Position numbers and translations under genes: made by a program. From NCBI RefSeq assembly GCF_000266905.1, contig NC_018027.1:62001-126000 (forward strand): a stretch of 64,000 nucleotides of DNA. The letters are read 5' to 3'. Below are positions 53,684 through 63,688 of this stretch, piece by piece (positions within the stretch are counted from its first letter, which is position 1; each line of letters opens with the position of its first letter). This DNA is from Mycolicibacterium chubuense NBB4 (GTDB lineage Bacteria; Actinomycetota; Actinomycetes; Mycobacteriales; Mycobacteriaceae). A model generated the notes under the pieces. The model saw nothing but the letters and a program-made list of their open reading frames with translations, did not search any database and was not told where the DNA came from.

Positions 53684-54711
53684 AAATCACCGGTACCGCC
53701 ATCAAGCTCGGCATCTTCTCGCTGGTGCTCCTGCTGTTCACCGCTTTGATCATCATCGTGTTCGGTCAGATGCGCTTCGACCGCACCAACGGCTACTCGG
53801 CGATCTTCTCCAACGGCAGCGGTCTGCGCGCCGGCCAGTTCGTCCGCGCCTCCGGCGTCGAGGTCGGCAAGGTCAAAGACATCAAGCTGATCGACGGCGG
53901 TACGAAGGTCAAGGTCGACTTCGCCGTCGACCGGTCGCTGGACCTGTTCGACGAGACCACCGCGTCCATCCGCTACCTGAACCTGATCGGTGATCGGTAC
54001 CTCGAGCTCAAGCGTGGCGAGAGCAACAAGCGCCTGCCCGTCGGCGGCACCATCCCGCTGGAGCGCACACAGCCGGCGCTGGACCTCGACGCGCTCATCG
54101 GCGGCTTCCGGCCGGTGTTCCAGTCGCTGGATCCGCAGAAGGTCAACAACATCGCCCAGTCCATCGTCACGGTGTTCCAGGGCCAGGGCGGCACGATCAA
54201 CGACATCCTCGACCAGACCGCATCGCTGACGTCGGCGCTGGCCGACCGCGACCAGGCGATCGGCGAGGTGATCAAGAACCTGAACACGGTGCTCGACACC
54301 ACGGTCAGACACCAGCAGCAGTTCGACGACACGGTGAAGAACTTCGAGACCCTGATCACGGGTCTGAAGAACCGCGCCGACCCGATCGCGAAGTCGGTCG
54401 GCGACATCAGCGACGCGGCGGGCACCATCGCCGACCTGCTGGCCGACAACCGCCCGCTGCTGCAGCAGACGATCAGCCACCTCGAGGTCATCCAGCAGCC
54501 GCTGGTCGAGCAGAAGGACCAACTCAACGATCTTCTCGTCAGATTGCCCACGGCCCTCAAGATCATCGGCCGCGCAGGTGGCGTCTACGGTGACTTCTTC
54601 AACTTCTACGCCTGCGACGTCACGTTGAAGCTCAACGGGCTGCAGCCCGGCGGCCCGGTGCGCACGGTCAAGGTGTGGAGTCAACCTTCGGGTAGGTGCA
54701 CGCCGAAATGA
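53680..54711 (+). CDS. mce1B: Mce1B
   Basis: 343 residues from ATG 53680 overlapping the mce1A stop. A membrane anchor (IKLGIFSLVLLLFTALIIIVF), the MCE domain (YSAIFSNGSGLRAGQFVRASGVEVGKV) and helical tail (FNFYACDVTLKLNGL at the end). Part of the hexameric Mce1 tunnel. Confidence 0.93.
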   Translation: MKITGTAIKLGIFSLVLLLFTALIIIVFGQMRFDRTNGYSAIFSNGSGLRAGQFVRASGVEVGKVKDIKLIDGGTKVKVDFAVDRSLDLFDETTASIRYLNLIGDRYLELKRGESNKRLPVGGTIPLERTQPALDLDALIGGFRPVFQSLDPQKVNNIAQSIVTVFQGQGGTINDILDQTASLTSALADRDQAIGEVIKNLNTVLDTTVRHQQQFDDTVKNFETLITGLKNRADPIAKSVGDISDAAGTIADLLADNRPLLQQTISHLEVIQQPLVEQKDQLNDLLVRLPTALKIIGRAGGVYGDFFNFYACDVTLKLNGLQPGGPVRTVKVWSQPSGRCTPK

Positions 54712-56291
54712 GAGTCCTCGAAGGGTCCAACCGGGTCCGTAACGGGTTGATGGGCATCCTCGTCCTGATTCTCGTCATCGGCGTCGGGCAGAGCTTCACC
54801 ACCGTGCCGATGCTGTTCGCGACACCGATGTACTACGCGCAGTTCGCCGACACCGGTGGCATCAACCCCGGCGACAAGGTCCGCATCGCCGGAGTCGACG
54901 TCGGCTCGGTGAAGTCGACGGAGATCGACGGCGACAAGGTCGTCATCGGCTACTCGTTGGGCGGCACCGAGATCGGCACGCAGAGCCGGGCGGCCATCCG
55001 CACCGACACCATCCTGGGCCGCCGCAACATCGAGATCGATCCGCGAGGCGACGACCCACTGCGCGCGAACGGGGTTCTTCCGCTGGGACAGACGAGCACG
55101 CCGTATCAGATCTACGACGCGTTCTACGACCTGAGCAAGTCGACCTCGGGCTGGGACACCAAGACGGTCAAGGAGTCGCTGAACGTCCTCTCCGAGACCA
55201 TCGATCAGACGTATCCGCACCTGAGCGCGGCGCTCGACGGGGTGGCCCGCTTCTCCGACACCATCGGCAAGCGCGACGACCAGATCAAGCACCTGCTGGC
55301 CAACGCCAACAAGGTCGCCGGCGTGCTGGGCAACCGCAGCGAGCAGATCAATCGGCTGTTCGTCAACGCCCAGACCCTGCTCGCCGCCGTCAACGAGCGC
55401 AACTACGCGGTCAGCCAGCTCCTCGAGCGCGTCGACAAGTTCTCGACCCAGGTGAAGGGTCTGATCGACGACAACCCGAACCTCAACCACGTGCTCGAGC
55501 AGCTGCGCACCCTCAGCGACGTGCTGGCCGCGCGCAAGTTCGACCTCGTCGACGTGCTGACCACGCTGTCGAAGTTCACCGCGTCGCTGGGTGAGGCGAT
55601 CGCGTCCGGTCCGTACTTCAAGGTGATGCTCGTCAACCTGGCGCCGTACTGGATCCTGCAGCCGTTCGTCGACGCCGCGTTCAAGAAGCGCGGCATCAAC
55701 CCCGAGGAGTTCTGGCGCAACGCCGGCCTGCCCGCGTTCCGCTTCCCCGACCCGAACGGCACCGGCTTCCCCAACGGGGCACCGCCGCCTGCGCCGACCC
55801 CGCTCGAGGGCACCCCGGAGAATCCGGGTCCGGCGGTCTTGAAGGGTTCGCCGTGCTCCTACACCCCGCCCGCCGACGGGCTGCCCCGGCCGGGGAACCC
55901 GCTGCCATGCGCGGGACTGTCGGTCGGTCCCTTCGGTGACAACCCCTACGGCCCGAACTACCAGGGCCAGGGACCCAACGTCGCGACGTCGGCGCCGAAT
56001 CCGCAAGGGCCGCTGCCGGGCCCGGGTGTGCCGTCCGCGGCGATCCCCGGTCAGCTGCCCCCGAACGTGCCCGGCGCGATGCCGCCGCTGCCGCCCGCAC
56101 CGCCCGGTGCGCGTACCGTTCCGCTGGCGCCGCAGCCGTCGCCGCCGGACTTCACCCCCGGCATCGCACCGTTGCCGCCGGCGCTCAACGGACCGCCGCC
56201 CCCGCCGGGGCCGGGTCCGCAGCTGGCGCCTGCCGGCCAGGCGCCGCTGCCGGGCAATCCACCGTTCCTCCCACCGGGATCGCAAGGCTAG
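54708..56291 (+). CDS. mce1C: Mce1C
   Basis: 527 residues from ATG 54708 overlapping the mce1B stop (ATGA). It has a membrane anchor, an MCE domain (YYAQFADTGGINPGDKVRIAGVDVGSV) and helices. The C-terminal 130 residues are a Pro/Gly-rich extension (PPPPPGPGPQLAPAGQAP) that would be disordered outside the membrane. Otherwise standard. Confidence 0.93.
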   Translation: MRVLEGSNRVRNGLMGILVLILVIGVGQSFTTVPMLFATPMYYAQFADTGGINPGDKVRIAGVDVGSVKSTEIDGDKVVIGYSLGGTEIGTQSRAAIRTDTILGRRNIEIDPRGDDPLRANGVLPLGQTSTPYQIYDAFYDLSKSTSGWDTKTVKESLNVLSETIDQTYPHLSAALDGVARFSDTIGKRDDQIKHLLANANKVAGVLGNRSEQINRLFVNAQTLLAAVNERNYAVSQLLERVDKFSTQVKGLIDDNPNLNHVLEQLRTLSDVLAARKFDLVDVLTTLSKFTASLGEAIASGPYFKVMLVNLAPYWILQPFVDAAFKKRGINPEEFWRNAGLPAFRFPDPNGTGFPNGAPPPAPTPLEGTPENPGPAVLKGSPCSYTPPADGLPRPGNPLPCAGLSVGPFGDNPYGPNYQGQGPNVATSAPNPQGPLPGPGVPSAAIPGQLPPNVPGAMPPLPPAPPGARTVPLAPQPSPPDFTPGIAPLPPALNGPPPPPGPGPQLAPAGQAPLPGNPPFLPPGSQG

Positions 56292-56303
56292 GGGGGCTGA
56301 TCG

Positions 56304-57938
56304 ATGTCGACGATCTTCAACATCCGAAACATGAAGCTGCCGGGCGTCTCGCGGGCCGCGCTGATCATTGGCACGATCGTGCTGATTCTCGCGATCGTGG
56401 CGCTGTTCCTCGGGTTCAACCTGTACAAGCGGCTGAGCAACAACACCGTCACCGCGTATTTCACCCAGACGCTGGCCCTCTACCCGGGCGACAAGGTCCA
56501 GATCATGGGCGTGCGCGTCGGGACGATCGACAAGATCGAACCGGACGGCGACAAGATGAAGGTCACCTTCCACTACGACAAGAAGTACAAGGTGCCGGCC
56601 AACGCCTCGGCGTCGATCCTCAACCCGAGTCTGGTGGCGTCGCGCACCATCCAGCTCGCGCCCCCGTACACCGGCGGGCCGGTGATGCAGAACAACGCCG
56701 TCATCGGCCTCGACCGCACCCAGGTGCCCGTCGAGTACGACGATCTGCGCGACTCGCTGAGCCGCCTGCTCACCGATCTCGGGCCCACGCCCCAGCAGCC
56801 CAAGGGCCCGTTCGGCGACATCATCGAGTCGGCGGCGGACGGCTTCGCCGGCAAGGGCGAACAGCTCAACAAGACGCTCAACGGCCTGTCGGAGGCGCTG
56901 TTCGCCCTCAACGAGGGCCGCGGTGACCTCTTCAGCGTCGTCAAGAGCCTCGCGCTGTTCGTCAACGCGCTCCACAACAGCGACCGCCAGTTCGTCGCGC
57001 TGAACAACCAGCTCGCCACGTTCACCAACGCGTTCACCAACACCGACCGCGAGGTGGCCGACGCACTGCAGGACCTCAACCAGTTGCTCAGCACCACAAG
57101 GGATTTCATCGGCAAGAACGGTGAAGTGCTGACCCACGACATCAACAACCTCGCCGACGTCACCAACGCGATCCTGCAGCCCGCACCGCGCGACGGCCTG
57201 GAGACCGGCCTTCACGTGTTCCCGAACCTGGGCGCCAACGTGGTCAACATCTCGTCGCCGAACGCCGGCGGCATCGTCGGGTTGCCGGTGATCAACAACT
57301 TCGCCAACCCGATGCAGTTCATCTGCAGCGCCATCCAGGCCGGCAGCAGGCTGGGCTACCAGGAATCGGCGGAGCTGTGCGCCCAGTACCTGGGCCCGAT
57401 CCTGGACGCCATCAAGTTCAACTACCTGCCGTTCGGTGTGAACCAGTTCAGTTCGGCGATGACGCTGCCCAAGCAGATCGCCTACTCCGAGCCACGCCTG
57501 CAGCCGCCGCCGGGATACAAGGACACGACGGTGCCCGGCATCTTCTCCCGCGACACGCTGTTCTCGCACGGCAACCACGAACCGGGCTGGACCGTGGCAC
57601 CCGGTATGCAGGGCGTCGACGTCCAGCCGTTCACCGCGAACATGCTGACGCCGGAATCACTGTCGGAGCTGATGGGCGGTCCCGACGTCGCCGCGCCGCC
57701 GGCGCCGCCGGCCTTCGGCGTGAACAACGGCCGGCTGCCCGGACCTCCGGACTCCTACAGCGAGAACACCCCGCTGCCACCCCCGTGGTATCCGCAGCCC
57801 GGTCCGCCGCCGGCTCCCGCGCCCGGCGTCATCCCCGGTGATCCGCTCGGCGCGATCGCGCCCGCCCCGGCGGCGGCGCCCGCACCGGCACCGGCCGCAC
57901 CGGCAGGTCCCCTGTTGCCGGCCGAGGCGGGAGGTTAA
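56304..57938 (+). CDS. mce1D: Mce1D
   Basis: 544 residues. An N-terminal anchor (AALIIGTIVLILAIVALFLGF), an MCE domain (VTAYFTQTLALYPGDKVQIMGVRVGTIDKI) and helices are followed by a Pro/Ala-rich tail. Starts 12 bases after mce1C. A normal family member. Confidence 0.93.
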   Translation: MSTIFNIRNMKLPGVSRAALIIGTIVLILAIVALFLGFNLYKRLSNNTVTAYFTQTLALYPGDKVQIMGVRVGTIDKIEPDGDKMKVTFHYDKKYKVPANASASILNPSLVASRTIQLAPPYTGGPVMQNNAVIGLDRTQVPVEYDDLRDSLSRLLTDLGPTPQQPKGPFGDIIESAADGFAGKGEQLNKTLNGLSEALFALNEGRGDLFSVVKSLALFVNALHNSDRQFVALNNQLATFTNAFTNTDREVADALQDLNQLLSTTRDFIGKNGEVLTHDINNLADVTNAILQPAPRDGLETGLHVFPNLGANVVNISSPNAGGIVGLPVINNFANPMQFICSAIQAGSRLGYQESAELCAQYLGPILDAIKFNYLPFGVNQFSSAMTLPKQIAYSEPRLQPPPGYKDTTVPGIFSRDTLFSHGNHEPGWTVAPGMQGVDVQPFTANMLTPESLSELMGGPDVAAPPAPPAFGVNNGRLPGPPDSYSENTPLPPPWYPQPGPPPAPAPGVIPGDPLGAIAPAPAAAPAPAPAAPAGPLLPAEAGG

Positions 57939-57941
57939 GCC

Positions 57942-59087
57942 ATGGCCACGATGATGAAAATGGCGCGCCGGGCCGGCGCGCTCGGTGCCGCGGCACTGGT
58001 GCTGACGTCCTGCGGGTCGTGGAAGGGCATCGCGAACGTGCCGCTGCCGGGCGGCCCCGGCACCGGACCGGGTCACTCGACGATCTACGTCCAGATGCCG
58101 GACACGTTGGCGCTCAACGTCAACAGCCGCGTCCGGGTGGCCGACGTCTACGTCGGCCGCGTGCGGTCGATCGCGCTGAAGAACTGGATCGCGACGCTGA
58201 CGCTCGACCTCGACCCGTCGGTCAAGCTGCCGGCCAACGCGCTGGCCAAGATCGGGCAGACCAGCCTGCTGGGTTCCCAGCACGTCGAGCTGGACCTGCC
58301 GCCGAACCCGTCGCAGCAGCAACTCAAGGACGGCGACACGATCCCGCTCAAGAACGCGTCGGCGTTCCCGACCACCGAGCGGGTGCTCGCCAGCATCGCC
58401 TCGATCCTCACCGGCGGTGGGGTGTCGAACCTCGAGACGATCCAGACGGAGGTCAACAACGCCCTCGACGGCCGCGCGGGTCAGATCCGGGATTTCCTGG
58501 GCAAGCTCGACACGTTCACCGACGAGCTCAACCAGCAGCGCGACGACATCACCCGCGCCATCGACTCGACCGACCGGCTGCTGTCGATCGTCGCCCAGCG
58601 CAACGACACCCTCGATGCGGTGCTCACCGAGTTCCCGCCGCTGATCAAGCATTTCGCCGACACCCGCGATCTGTTCGCCGACGCCATCGAGGCACTCGGC
58701 CGGATCAGCAACGCCGCCGAGAACGCCCTGGCCCCGGCGAGCGACAACCTGCACACCAACCTGGCGAACCTGCAGCGGCCGCTGAAGGAGCTGGGCAAGG
58801 CCAGCCCGTACCTCATCGGTGCGCTGAAGCTGCTCTTCACCGCTCCGTTCAGCATCGAGAACGTGCCGAAGGTCGTGCGCGGCGACTACATCAACGTCTC
58901 GCTCCTGGTGGACGCGACGCTGTCGGCGCTCGACAACGGCATCCTCAGCGGCACCGGCGTCTCCGGAATGCTGCGGGCGCTGGAGCAGTCGTGGGGCCGC
59001 GATCCGAACACGATGATCCCGGATGTGCGCTTCACGCCGAACCCGCACGACGCGCCGAACGGTCCGCTGGTGGAAAGGGGTGAGTGA
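57942..59087 (+). CDS. mce1E: Mce1E lipoprotein (LprK)
   Basis: 381 residues from ATG 57942, with a lipoprotein signal ending LTSC (C24) followed by GSW. The MCE domain is IYVQMPDTLALNVNSRVRVADVYVGRV. In Mce systems the E subunit is the lipid-anchored member (LprK, Rv0173). It is 3 bases after mce1D. Confidence 0.94.
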   Translation: MATMMKMARRAGALGAAALVLTSCGSWKGIANVPLPGGPGTGPGHSTIYVQMPDTLALNVNSRVRVADVYVGRVRSIALKNWIATLTLDLDPSVKLPANALAKIGQTSLLGSQHVELDLPPNPSQQQLKDGDTIPLKNASAFPTTERVLASIASILTGGGVSNLETIQTEVNNALDGRAGQIRDFLGKLDTFTDELNQQRDDITRAIDSTDRLLSIVAQRNDTLDAVLTEFPPLIKHFADTRDLFADAIEALGRISNAAENALAPASDNLHTNLANLQRPLKELGKASPYLIGALKLLFTAPFSIENVPKVVRGDYINVSLLVDATLSALDNGILSGTGVSGMLRALEQSWGRDPNTMIPDVRFTPNPHDAPNGPLVERGE

Positions 59088-59090
59088 GCG

Positions 59091-60653
59091 ATGTTGACGC
59101 GGTTCATCAAGATTCAGCTGATCATCTTCACGATCCTGACCGTCATCGCCGTCGCGGTGCTGGGCCTGTACTACCTGCGGCTGCCGAGCCTGGCCGGCAT
59201 CGGCCAGTACACGCTCTACGCGCAGCTGCCGCGGTCGGGTGGGCTCTACGCCACCGGCAACGTCACCTACCGCGGCACCCAGATCGGGAAGGTGACCGCC
59301 GTCGAGCCGACGGAGAACGGCGCCAGAGCCACGATGAGCATCGACAACCAGTACAAGATCCCGGTCGACGTGACGGCCAGCGTGCACTCGGTGTCGGCCA
59401 TCGGCGAGCAGTATCTGGACCTCGTGCCGGCGAGCAACACCAACCAGTACCTCAGCGCGGGGTCGACCATCACGAAGAGCACGGTGCCCAGCGAGGTGGG
59501 TCCCGCGCTCGACCAGGCCAACAAGGGCCTGGCGGTGCTGCCGAAGGAGAAGATCGACTCCCTGCTCACCGAGACGTCGAAGGCGGTCGGCGGGCTGGGT
59601 CCCGCGTTGCAGCGGCTGGTCGACTCGACGACGAACCTGGCCCAGGGCTTCCGGGACAACCTGCCTCAGGTCAACGACATCATCGAGAACTCGGCGCCGA
59701 TCCTGGACAGCCAGGTGCAGTCCGGCGACGCGATCCAGCAGTGGTCGCGCAACCTGAACATCATCGCGTCGCAGACGGCCGAGCAGGACTCTGCGCTGCG
59801 CAGCGGTCTGCAGCAGGCGGCTCCGACACTGGATCAGGTCACCAGCGTGTTCAGTGATGTCCGCGACTCGCTGCCCCAGACGCTGGCCAACCTCTCGGTC
59901 GTCATCGACATGCTCAAGCGCTACAACAAGGGCGTCGAGCAGGCGCTGGTGATCCTGCCGCAGGGTGCGGCCCTGTCGCAGGCGGGCACGATCTTCGAGA
60001 ACGAGGGTCTGCTGCACTTCGGCCTGTCGATCAACCAGCCGCCGCCGTGCCTGACCGGATTCCTGCCGGCGTCGCAGTGGCGCTCGCCCGCTGACACCAG
60101 CATGGCGCCGCTGCCCACCGGGACGTACTGCAAGATCCCGAAGGACTATCAGGCCAACGTGGTCCGCGGAGCCCGTAACTATCCGTGCGCGGACGTGCCC
60201 GGCAAGCGGGCAGCGACCCCGAAGGAATGCCACAGCAACGAGCCGTACGTGCCGCTGGGCACCAACCCGTGGTACGGCGATCCGAACCAGATCCTGTCCT
60301 GCCCGGCGCCCGGAGCCCGGTGCGACCAGGGTGTCGACCCCGGCCGGGTGATTCCCGCACCGTCGGTCAACAACGGCATGAACCCGCTGTCGGCCGACCA
60401 GCTGCCCGCGCCGCAGTCGACGGCGCCGGTCAGCGACCCGGTGAGCCCCCCGGGCTCGGGTACGGTCAGTTGCAGTGGTCAGCAGCCCAACCCGTGCATC
60501 TACACTCCAGCGCAGGGGCCGCCCGGCACCACCGCGGCATACAGCCCGAGCAGCGGCGAGGTGGTAGGGCCTGACGGCGTCAGGTACAACGTCCGCAACT
60601 CGAGCAACCCAGGAGACGACGGATGGAAGGAGATGCTGGCACCAGCCGGCTGA
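59091..60653 (+). CDS. mce1F: Mce1F
   Basis: 520 residues. An anchor (IQLIIFTILTVIAVAVLGLYYL), an MCE domain (YTLYAQLPRSGGLYATGNVTYRGTQIGKVTAV), and a long helical part with a Cys-rich C-terminal third. It starts 3 bases after mce1E. The gene for mam1A begins inside its last codons. Confidence 0.93.
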   Translation: MLTRFIKIQLIIFTILTVIAVAVLGLYYLRLPSLAGIGQYTLYAQLPRSGGLYATGNVTYRGTQIGKVTAVEPTENGARATMSIDNQYKIPVDVTASVHSVSAIGEQYLDLVPASNTNQYLSAGSTITKSTVPSEVGPALDQANKGLAVLPKEKIDSLLTETSKAVGGLGPALQRLVDSTTNLAQGFRDNLPQVNDIIENSAPILDSQVQSGDAIQQWSRNLNIIASQTAEQDSALRSGLQQAAPTLDQVTSVFSDVRDSLPQTLANLSVVIDMLKRYNKGVEQALVILPQGAALSQAGTIFENEGLLHFGLSINQPPPCLTGFLPASQWRSPADTSMAPLPTGTYCKIPKDYQANVVRGARNYPCADVPGKRAATPKECHSNEPYVPLGTNPWYGDPNQILSCPAPGARCDQGVDPGRVIPAPSVNNGMNPLSADQLPAPQSTAPVSDPVSPPGSGTVSCSGQQPNPCIYTPAQGPPGTTAAYSPSSGEVVGPDGVRYNVRNSSNPGDDGWKEMLAPAG

Positions 60654-61252
60654 ACCCCGCCATCGAAGGGCAGGATCCCACGCCGAGCGACCCGGTCGAC
60701 CACGTCGACCCCGAAGCCTCGGCCACCGAAACACCGACCGATACCCGCAGGCCCTCCCGGCTGGGTACCGGCTGGGTCGCGACCCTTTCCGTGGTCCTGG
60801 TGTTGCTCGCCGCCGGAGCCGGCGCGGGTGGATATTTCGCTCTTCTGGCCAACGACCGCGCGGCCGCCCTGGCGCGGTCCGATGAGGCGGCTCTGCAGGC
60901 CGCCAAGGACTGCGTGGCGGCGACGCAGGCGCCGGACACCGCGGCGATGACGGCCGCCCAGTCCAAGATCCTGCAGTGTTCGACCGGTGACTTCGGCGTG
61001 CAGGCCGGGCTGTTCAGCAGTGTCATCGCCGAGGCCTATCAGGCCGCCAAGGCGACCGTCGAGGTGAACGACCTGCGCGCGGCCGTCGAGCGGCACAACG
61101 ACGACGGCTCGATCAACGTGCTGGTCGCGGTCCGCGTGAAGATCTCCAACTCCGAGGCCGCCGACCAGCAGGTCGGATACCGGCTCCGGGCCACCATGGC
61201 GTTCGACGAGGGGCAGTACCGGATCGCGAAGCTGGACCAGGTCACCTCGTGA
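60623..61252 (+). CDS. mam1A: Mam1A, Mce-associated membrane protein
   Basis: 209 residues from ATG 60623 (31-base overlap with mce1F, AAGGAG-like site in mce1F). An N-terminal Pro/Thr-rich cytosolic part, then one membrane helix (WVATLSVVLVLLAAGAGAGGYFALL), then an external NTF2-like domain (VEVNDLRAAVERHNDDGSINVLVAVRVK). Equivalent to Rv0175. Mam proteins stabilise the Mce complex. Confidence 0.88.
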   Translation: MEGDAGTSRLNPAIEGQDPTPSDPVDHVDPEASATETPTDTRRPSRLGTGWVATLSVVLVLLAAGAGAGGYFALLANDRAAALARSDEAALQAAKDCVAATQAPDTAAMTAAQSKILQCSTGDFGVQAGLFSSVIAEAYQAAKATVEVNDLRAAVERHNDDGSINVLVAVRVKISNSEAADQQVGYRLRATMAFDEGQYRIAKLDQVTS

Positions 61253-62244
61253 CGGCTGTTCTCGACACGGGCGGTGCCACCGGCGCGACCGCGACGCCCG
61301 ACCAGTCCACGCCTGACGTGGCGCTGGCGTCGTGGCCGTCCCGGGCGGGTGCGCTGGTCGTCGACGTGCTGCCGGGGCTCGGGGTCGTCGCGACGTGCGC
61401 GCTGCTGGCGCTGGCCGCACCCGCCGACGGAGCGATGCGGTGGGTGTTCACGGTGCTGCTCGCCGTCACGCTGGCCGCGATGGTGCTCAACCGGGTGCTG
61501 CTGCCGAGCGTGATCGGCTGGACGCTCGGCCGCGCGCTGTTCGGTATCGCGGTGGCGCGGCGCACCGGCGAGCCGGCGGGCCTGCTGCGCTTGACGGCGC
61601 GTGAGCTCGCGCACGTGCTCGACACGCTGGCGGTCTTCGTCGGCTGGTTGTGGCCGCTGTGGGACCGGCGCCGGCGCACGTTCGCCGATCTGTTGGCGCG
61701 CACCGAGGTGCGCCGCGTGCCGGGTCCCGAGCGCAACGTGCGCAGACTGGTCGCCGCCGTCCTCGTCGGGCTCGCGGTGCTGTGCGCCGCGGCCGCGGCC
61801 CTGGGCTATGTGACCTCCTACCGGCACGAACGGGCGGTCGAGCAGGCGAACGCGCAGATCAAGGAGCAGGGGCCCCGCATCGTCGAGCAGATGCTCAGCT
61901 ACGGCGTGGACACCATGGCGCAGGACTTCGCCAAGGCGCAGACCCTGACCACCGACGGGTACCGGCCGCAGTTGGTGGCTCAGCAGCAGACGGTGCAGCG
62001 CGCCGGCGCGACGACGAACGAATACTGGGCCGTCAGCAGCGCGGTCCTGCCCAACCCGCCGGTGACACCGGATCAGGCCTCGATGCTGCTGGCGCTGCAG
62101 GGCCAGCGCGGGACCGATCCCAAGAGCCTGAAGTTCATCACCGCCACGGTGCGCGTGGACTTCCGCAAGATCGACGGTCAGTGGCGCGTCGCCAATCTCA
62201 CCGTGCTGAAGCAGCCGCAGATGCAGCCGGCGGCGGGGCAATGA
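61249..62244 (+). CDS. mam1B: Mam1B, RDD-domain Mce-associated membrane protein
   Basis: 331 residues from GTG 61249 overlapping the previous stop (GTGA). The RDD-type membrane domain (ASWPSRAGALVVDVLPGLGVVATC..., about four helices) precedes an external NTF2-like part (SAVLPNPPVTPDQASMLLALQGQ...VRVDFRKIDGQWRV). Equivalent to Rv0176. Confidence 0.88.
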   Translation: MTAVLDTGGATGATATPDQSTPDVALASWPSRAGALVVDVLPGLGVVATCALLALAAPADGAMRWVFTVLLAVTLAAMVLNRVLLPSVIGWTLGRALFGIAVARRTGEPAGLLRLTARELAHVLDTLAVFVGWLWPLWDRRRRTFADLLARTEVRRVPGPERNVRRLVAAVLVGLAVLCAAAAALGYVTSYRHERAVEQANAQIKEQGPRIVEQMLSYGVDTMAQDFAKAQTLTTDGYRPQLVAQQQTVQRAGATTNEYWAVSSAVLPNPPVTPDQASMLLALQGQRGTDPKSLKFITATVRVDFRKIDGQWRVANLTVLKQPQMQPAAGQ

Positions 62245-62801
62245 GTCCGCGGCGCAGGGTCGACGACGGCGACTTCGTCGGCACCGGATACTTCTCGGTG
62301 ACCCCGAGACCGCCGCGGCGGTGGGGGCTTCCGCTCGTGGCCGTCATGGCCGCACTGTTCGTCGCGGCCGCGATCGCGGCGAGCACCTTCATGTTCGTCC
62401 AGCACGAGAAGGACCGGCGCGCCACGGTCGAAGACGCCGCCGCCCTCGGGTACACCCGCGAGTTCATGACCATGTACATGACGCTGGACCCGTACCACGC
62501 CAACGACTATGCCGACCGGATCGTTGCGCAGGCGACCGGCGAGTTCGCGAAGAACTTCCAGAAGAAGGAGGGCGAGATCCTGGTCCAGGTGGCGCGCGGA
62601 GAGCCGACCACCGGGACGGTTCTCGAGGCCGGGGTGCAGCGCCGCAACGACGACGGCAGCCTCGACGTGCTGGTCGCGACCAAGGTCACCTCGAAGACAC
62701 CGGATCAGAAGTCGACGATCGAGAGCGGAAGCCGCTGGATCGCCACGACGATCAAGGAAGGACAGCAGTGGAAGATCAGCAACCTGATTCAGGTGATCTG
62801 A
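62241..62801 (+). CDS. mam1C: Mam1C, Mce-associated membrane protein
   Basis: 186 residues from ATG 62241 overlapping the previous stop (ATGA). One membrane helix (LVAVMAALFVAAAIAASTFMFV) and an NTF2-like outer domain (TGTVLEAGVQRRNDDGSLDVLVATKV, ...QWKISNLIQVI). Equivalent to Rv0177 (184 aa). Confidence 0.88.
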   Translation: MSPRRRVDDGDFVGTGYFSVTPRPPRRWGLPLVAVMAALFVAAAIAASTFMFVQHEKDRRATVEDAAALGYTREFMTMYMTLDPYHANDYADRIVAQATGEFAKNFQKKEGEILVQVARGEPTTGTVLEAGVQRRNDDGSLDVLVATKVTSKTPDQKSTIESGSRWIATTIKEGQQWKISNLIQVI

Positions 62802-63679
62802 CCACCGACAGCGACGTCGCCGCCGAGCCGCCCGGGGATGCCCCCGAGACTGCGGCCACACCGCGCCGCCGGTCCCTGTTCTCCCGGCGCCGGGGCAAGG
62901 CGCAGAAGCGCGCGACCGAGAACCCGACCGCCAAGGCCGTCGGGGCGGTCGAAGCGCTCGAGGCTCCCGCACCACCCGCGAATCCCGAAGCGGCCGAGGA
63001 GAAGCCGAAGGCGCCCATGGGCAAGGCGGCACGCGCGGCGCGAGGCCAGGCGGCCGAGGCCGGCGGCGACGAACCCGCCGAACCGACCGACGCCGACGGT
63101 GACGAAACCGAAGGCGCGCCAGCCGAACCCGTGATCTTCAAGCCCCACCGTCCCGCCGGCCGGCGCTGGATCGTGGCGGCGGTGGTCGCCTCGGTGCTGT
63201 TCGTCGGCGCGACCGGGTTCGCGGGTGCGATGGCGCAGCCCTACCTGTCCCAACGGGCACTGAACGAGACGAAGCTCAACATCGCCCGCACCGCGGCCAG
63301 TGCGATCACCACGCTGTGGTCCTACACACCCGACGACATGCCCACCCTGGCCGACCGTGCGTCGCGGTACCTCGAGGGCGATTTCGCCAACGAGTACCGC
63401 AAGTACATCGACGCCATCGTCGAGTCCAACAAGCAGGCGAAGGTCACCAACACCACGCAGGTGATGGGCGCCGCGGTGGAGAGCGTCTCGCCGCCGGGGA
63501 TCCCGTCGGAGGCCACGGCGCTGGTGTACACCAACTCGGTGGCGACCAGTCCGGTCACCAAGAACATCCCGTCGCTGCGCTACCTGTCCTATCGGTTGAC
63601 GATGACGCGGCACGGGGGCGACTGGCTCATCACCCGCATGTCGACCATCACGTCGTTCGATCTGACGCCACAGCTCTAA
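62768..63679 (+). CDS. mam1D: Mam1D, Mce-associated membrane protein
   Basis: 303 residues from GTG 62768 (GGAAGGAC before it), which overlaps mam1C by 34 bases. A long charged, Ala/Glu/Arg-rich cytosolic N-terminus (about 1-130), then a membrane helix (WIVAAVVASVLFVGATGFAGAM) and an external NTF2-like domain ending STITSFDLTPQL. Longer N-terminal tail than Rv0178 (244 aa). Closes the mce1 operon. Confidence 0.87.
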   Translation: MEDQQPDSGDLTTDSDVAAEPPGDAPETAATPRRRSLFSRRRGKAQKRATENPTAKAVGAVEALEAPAPPANPEAAEEKPKAPMGKAARAARGQAAEAGGDEPAEPTDADGDETEGAPAEPVIFKPHRPAGRRWIVAAVVASVLFVGATGFAGAMAQPYLSQRALNETKLNIARTAASAITTLWSYTPDDMPTLADRASRYLEGDFANEYRKYIDAIVESNKQAKVTNTTQVMGAAVESVSPPGIPSEATALVYTNSVATSPVTKNIPSLRYLSYRLTMTRHGGDWLITRMSTITSFDLTPQL

Positions 63680-63688
63680 GAGGCCGCC

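Noticed and set aside
54681..57578. Long open frame on the - strand (965 codons) opposite mce1C-D
   Set aside because: Arg/Val/Asp-rich translation without domain; it is the G+C-driven shadow of the mce genes, which are well supported.
57657..60734. Long open frame on the - strand (1025 codons) opposite mce1D-F
   Set aside because: Same reason: antisense of certain mce genes, no motif, no ribosome site.
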